NCBI GenBank assembly: GCA_937981305.1
Contig: CALJPB010000323.1
Location: forward strand, 1-6,472
DNA: 6,472 nucleotides
Direction of reading: 5' to 3'
From: an uncultured Selenomonas sp.
GTDB taxonomy: Bacteria; Bacillota; Negativicutes; Selenomonadales; Selenomonadaceae
The notes under the pieces were generated by a model. The model worked only from the letters and a program-made list of their open reading frames with translations. It had not been told where the DNA came from and did no database searches. This document shows, in pieces, positions 6,059-6,472 of this stretch (positions are counted from its first letter, which is position 1; each line of letters begins with the position of its first letter). A program made the translations under genes and the position numbers.

Positions 6059-6472
6059 TGTTTATAAACCTCCTTGATAATCCAGTCCGGCGTAGAAGCG
6101 CCGGCTGTAATACCAATTTTTTCTATTTTGTCAAACCACGCCGGCTGAAGCTCTGCCGCAGTCTCGATGTGGTAAGTCAGACATTTTTCCGCGCACAGCT
6201 GCGCAAGCCTCGTCGTATTGGCGCTGTTCTTTCCGCCAATGACGAGCATGAGGTCAACCTTTTCCGCAAGCTCCATCGCCGCGACCTGCCGCTGATCGGT
6301 CGCCGTGCAAATCGTGCGGAGGATCTTGATGTCGCGCGACTTCTCTAGGAGAATCGCGACGATCTGCTGAAACCGCACGCGGGAAAATGTCGTCTGGCAG
6401 ACGATGCCAAGCTTCGCGCACGGTGCAACTGCGCGCGCCTCCTGCTCCGTCTCGATGATCGCCGCCTTGCCC
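6040..6472 (-). CDS. ispH: 4-hydroxy-3-methylbut-2-enyl diphosphate reductase, C-terminal 143 residues
   Basis: IspH reduces HMBPP to IPP and DMAPP at a [4Fe-4S] cluster, the last step of the MEP isoprenoid pathway, in the cytoplasm. The frame is open to the window edge, so the N-terminal half, with two of the three cluster cysteines, is outside. In the visible fragment I see QTT (26-28), the third cluster cysteine in ICTATDQRQ (C55), the diphosphate-binding GGKNSANT (79-86, Ser83 and Asn85) and TAGASTPDWII (122-132, Ser126). All are intact and match the family's C-terminal half. A GTG at 6378 is internal and is not the start. The stop TGA at 6042-6040 lies 19 nt inside rpsA. In some Clostridia IspH and S1 are one fused protein; here they are separate overlapping genes, with rpsA in the -1 frame relative to ispH. 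Confidence 0.96.
   Translation of the reverse strand, partial: GKAAIIETEQEARAVAPCAKLGIVCQTTFSRVRFQQIVAILLEKSRDIKILRTICTATDQRQVAAMELAEKVDLMLVIGGKNSANTTRLAQLCAEKCLTYHIETAAELQPAWFDKIEKIGITAGASTPDWIIKEVYKQCQSRA
6069..6075 (-). promoter_or_regulatory. Shine-Dalgarno site for rpsA inside ispH
   Basis: A perfect AAGGAGG on the minus strand ends ten nt before the GTG at 6058. It lies within ispH coding sequence (Lys-Glu-Val, close to its C-terminus). It decides for GTG over the ATG at 6043, which would be 25 nt away. Confidence 0.8.
6107..6134 (-). promoter_or_regulatory. Candidate rpsA promoter inside ispH
   Basis: The minus strand has a perfect TTGACA (6134-6129), a 16-nt spacer, and TATTAC (6112-6107, four of six), preceded by TGG as an extended -10. 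A transcript would begin near 6100 and carry a leader of about 41 nt with the AAGGAGG of rpsA. The stretch is strikingly AT-rich for this gene, with codons such as AAA, ATA, GAA, AAA and ATT in a row, as if DNA function constrains codon choice. Confidence 0.6.

Noticed and set aside
6040..6378. Short ispH starting from a GTG at 6378
   Set aside because: The frame continues upstream to the window edge with family residues, including QTT, so that GTG is an internal valine.

Overview
The window is gene-dense and every supported gene is on the minus strand, so transcription runs from high to low coordinates. Protein families, strong AAGGAGG-type ribosome binding sites, GTG/ATG starts and gene order point to a Firmicute. 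A moderate-to-high GC member of the Negativicutes (Selenomonas-like) is my best guess; this is an inference from protein style and gene order, not a database result.

In transcription order: (1) 6472-6040, C-terminal half of ispH, the last enzyme of the MEP isoprenoid pathway, cut by the window edge; (2) 6058-4889, rpsA, a four-domain S1 protein whose start lies inside the end of ispH; (3) an intrinsic terminator at 4859-4833; (4) 4813-3419, a PDZ / radical-SAM-like / DUF512 protein of unknown function; (5) 3392-2067, der (engA), the double GTPase for 50S ribosome assembly; (6) 2067-1486, plsY, the membrane acyl-phosphate:glycerol-3-phosphate acyltransferase, overlapping the der stop; (7) an 84-nt gap holding a promoter; (8) 1401-955, a PheB-like (UPF0735) ACT-domain protein; (9) 936-1, the first 312 codons of hom, homoserine dehydrogenase, cut by the window edge.

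The genes form two transcriptional groups. The first is a housekeeping group for isoprenoids, translation, ribosome assembly and phospholipid synthesis. Within it, rpsA appears to be bracketed by its own promoter (TTGACA, 16 nt, TATTAC with an extended -10, inside ispH) and a hairpin terminator, which would let S1 be expressed apart from its neighbours. The second is an amino-acid group, ACT protein plus hom, with a separate extended -10 promoter and no obvious terminator separating it from plsY.

Two long reading frames begin too early if taken at their first possible start. The DUF512 frame from a TTG at 4885 would run through the rpsA terminator, and the ACT frame from a TTG at 1416 would use a codon that overlaps its own Shine-Dalgarno sequence. 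I moved both starts to internal ATG codons. No mobile element, CRISPR array, tRNA or rRNA is visible, and no stretch over 300 bases lacks a gene. The least characterised component is the DUF512 protein; I see no new defence or mobile system.
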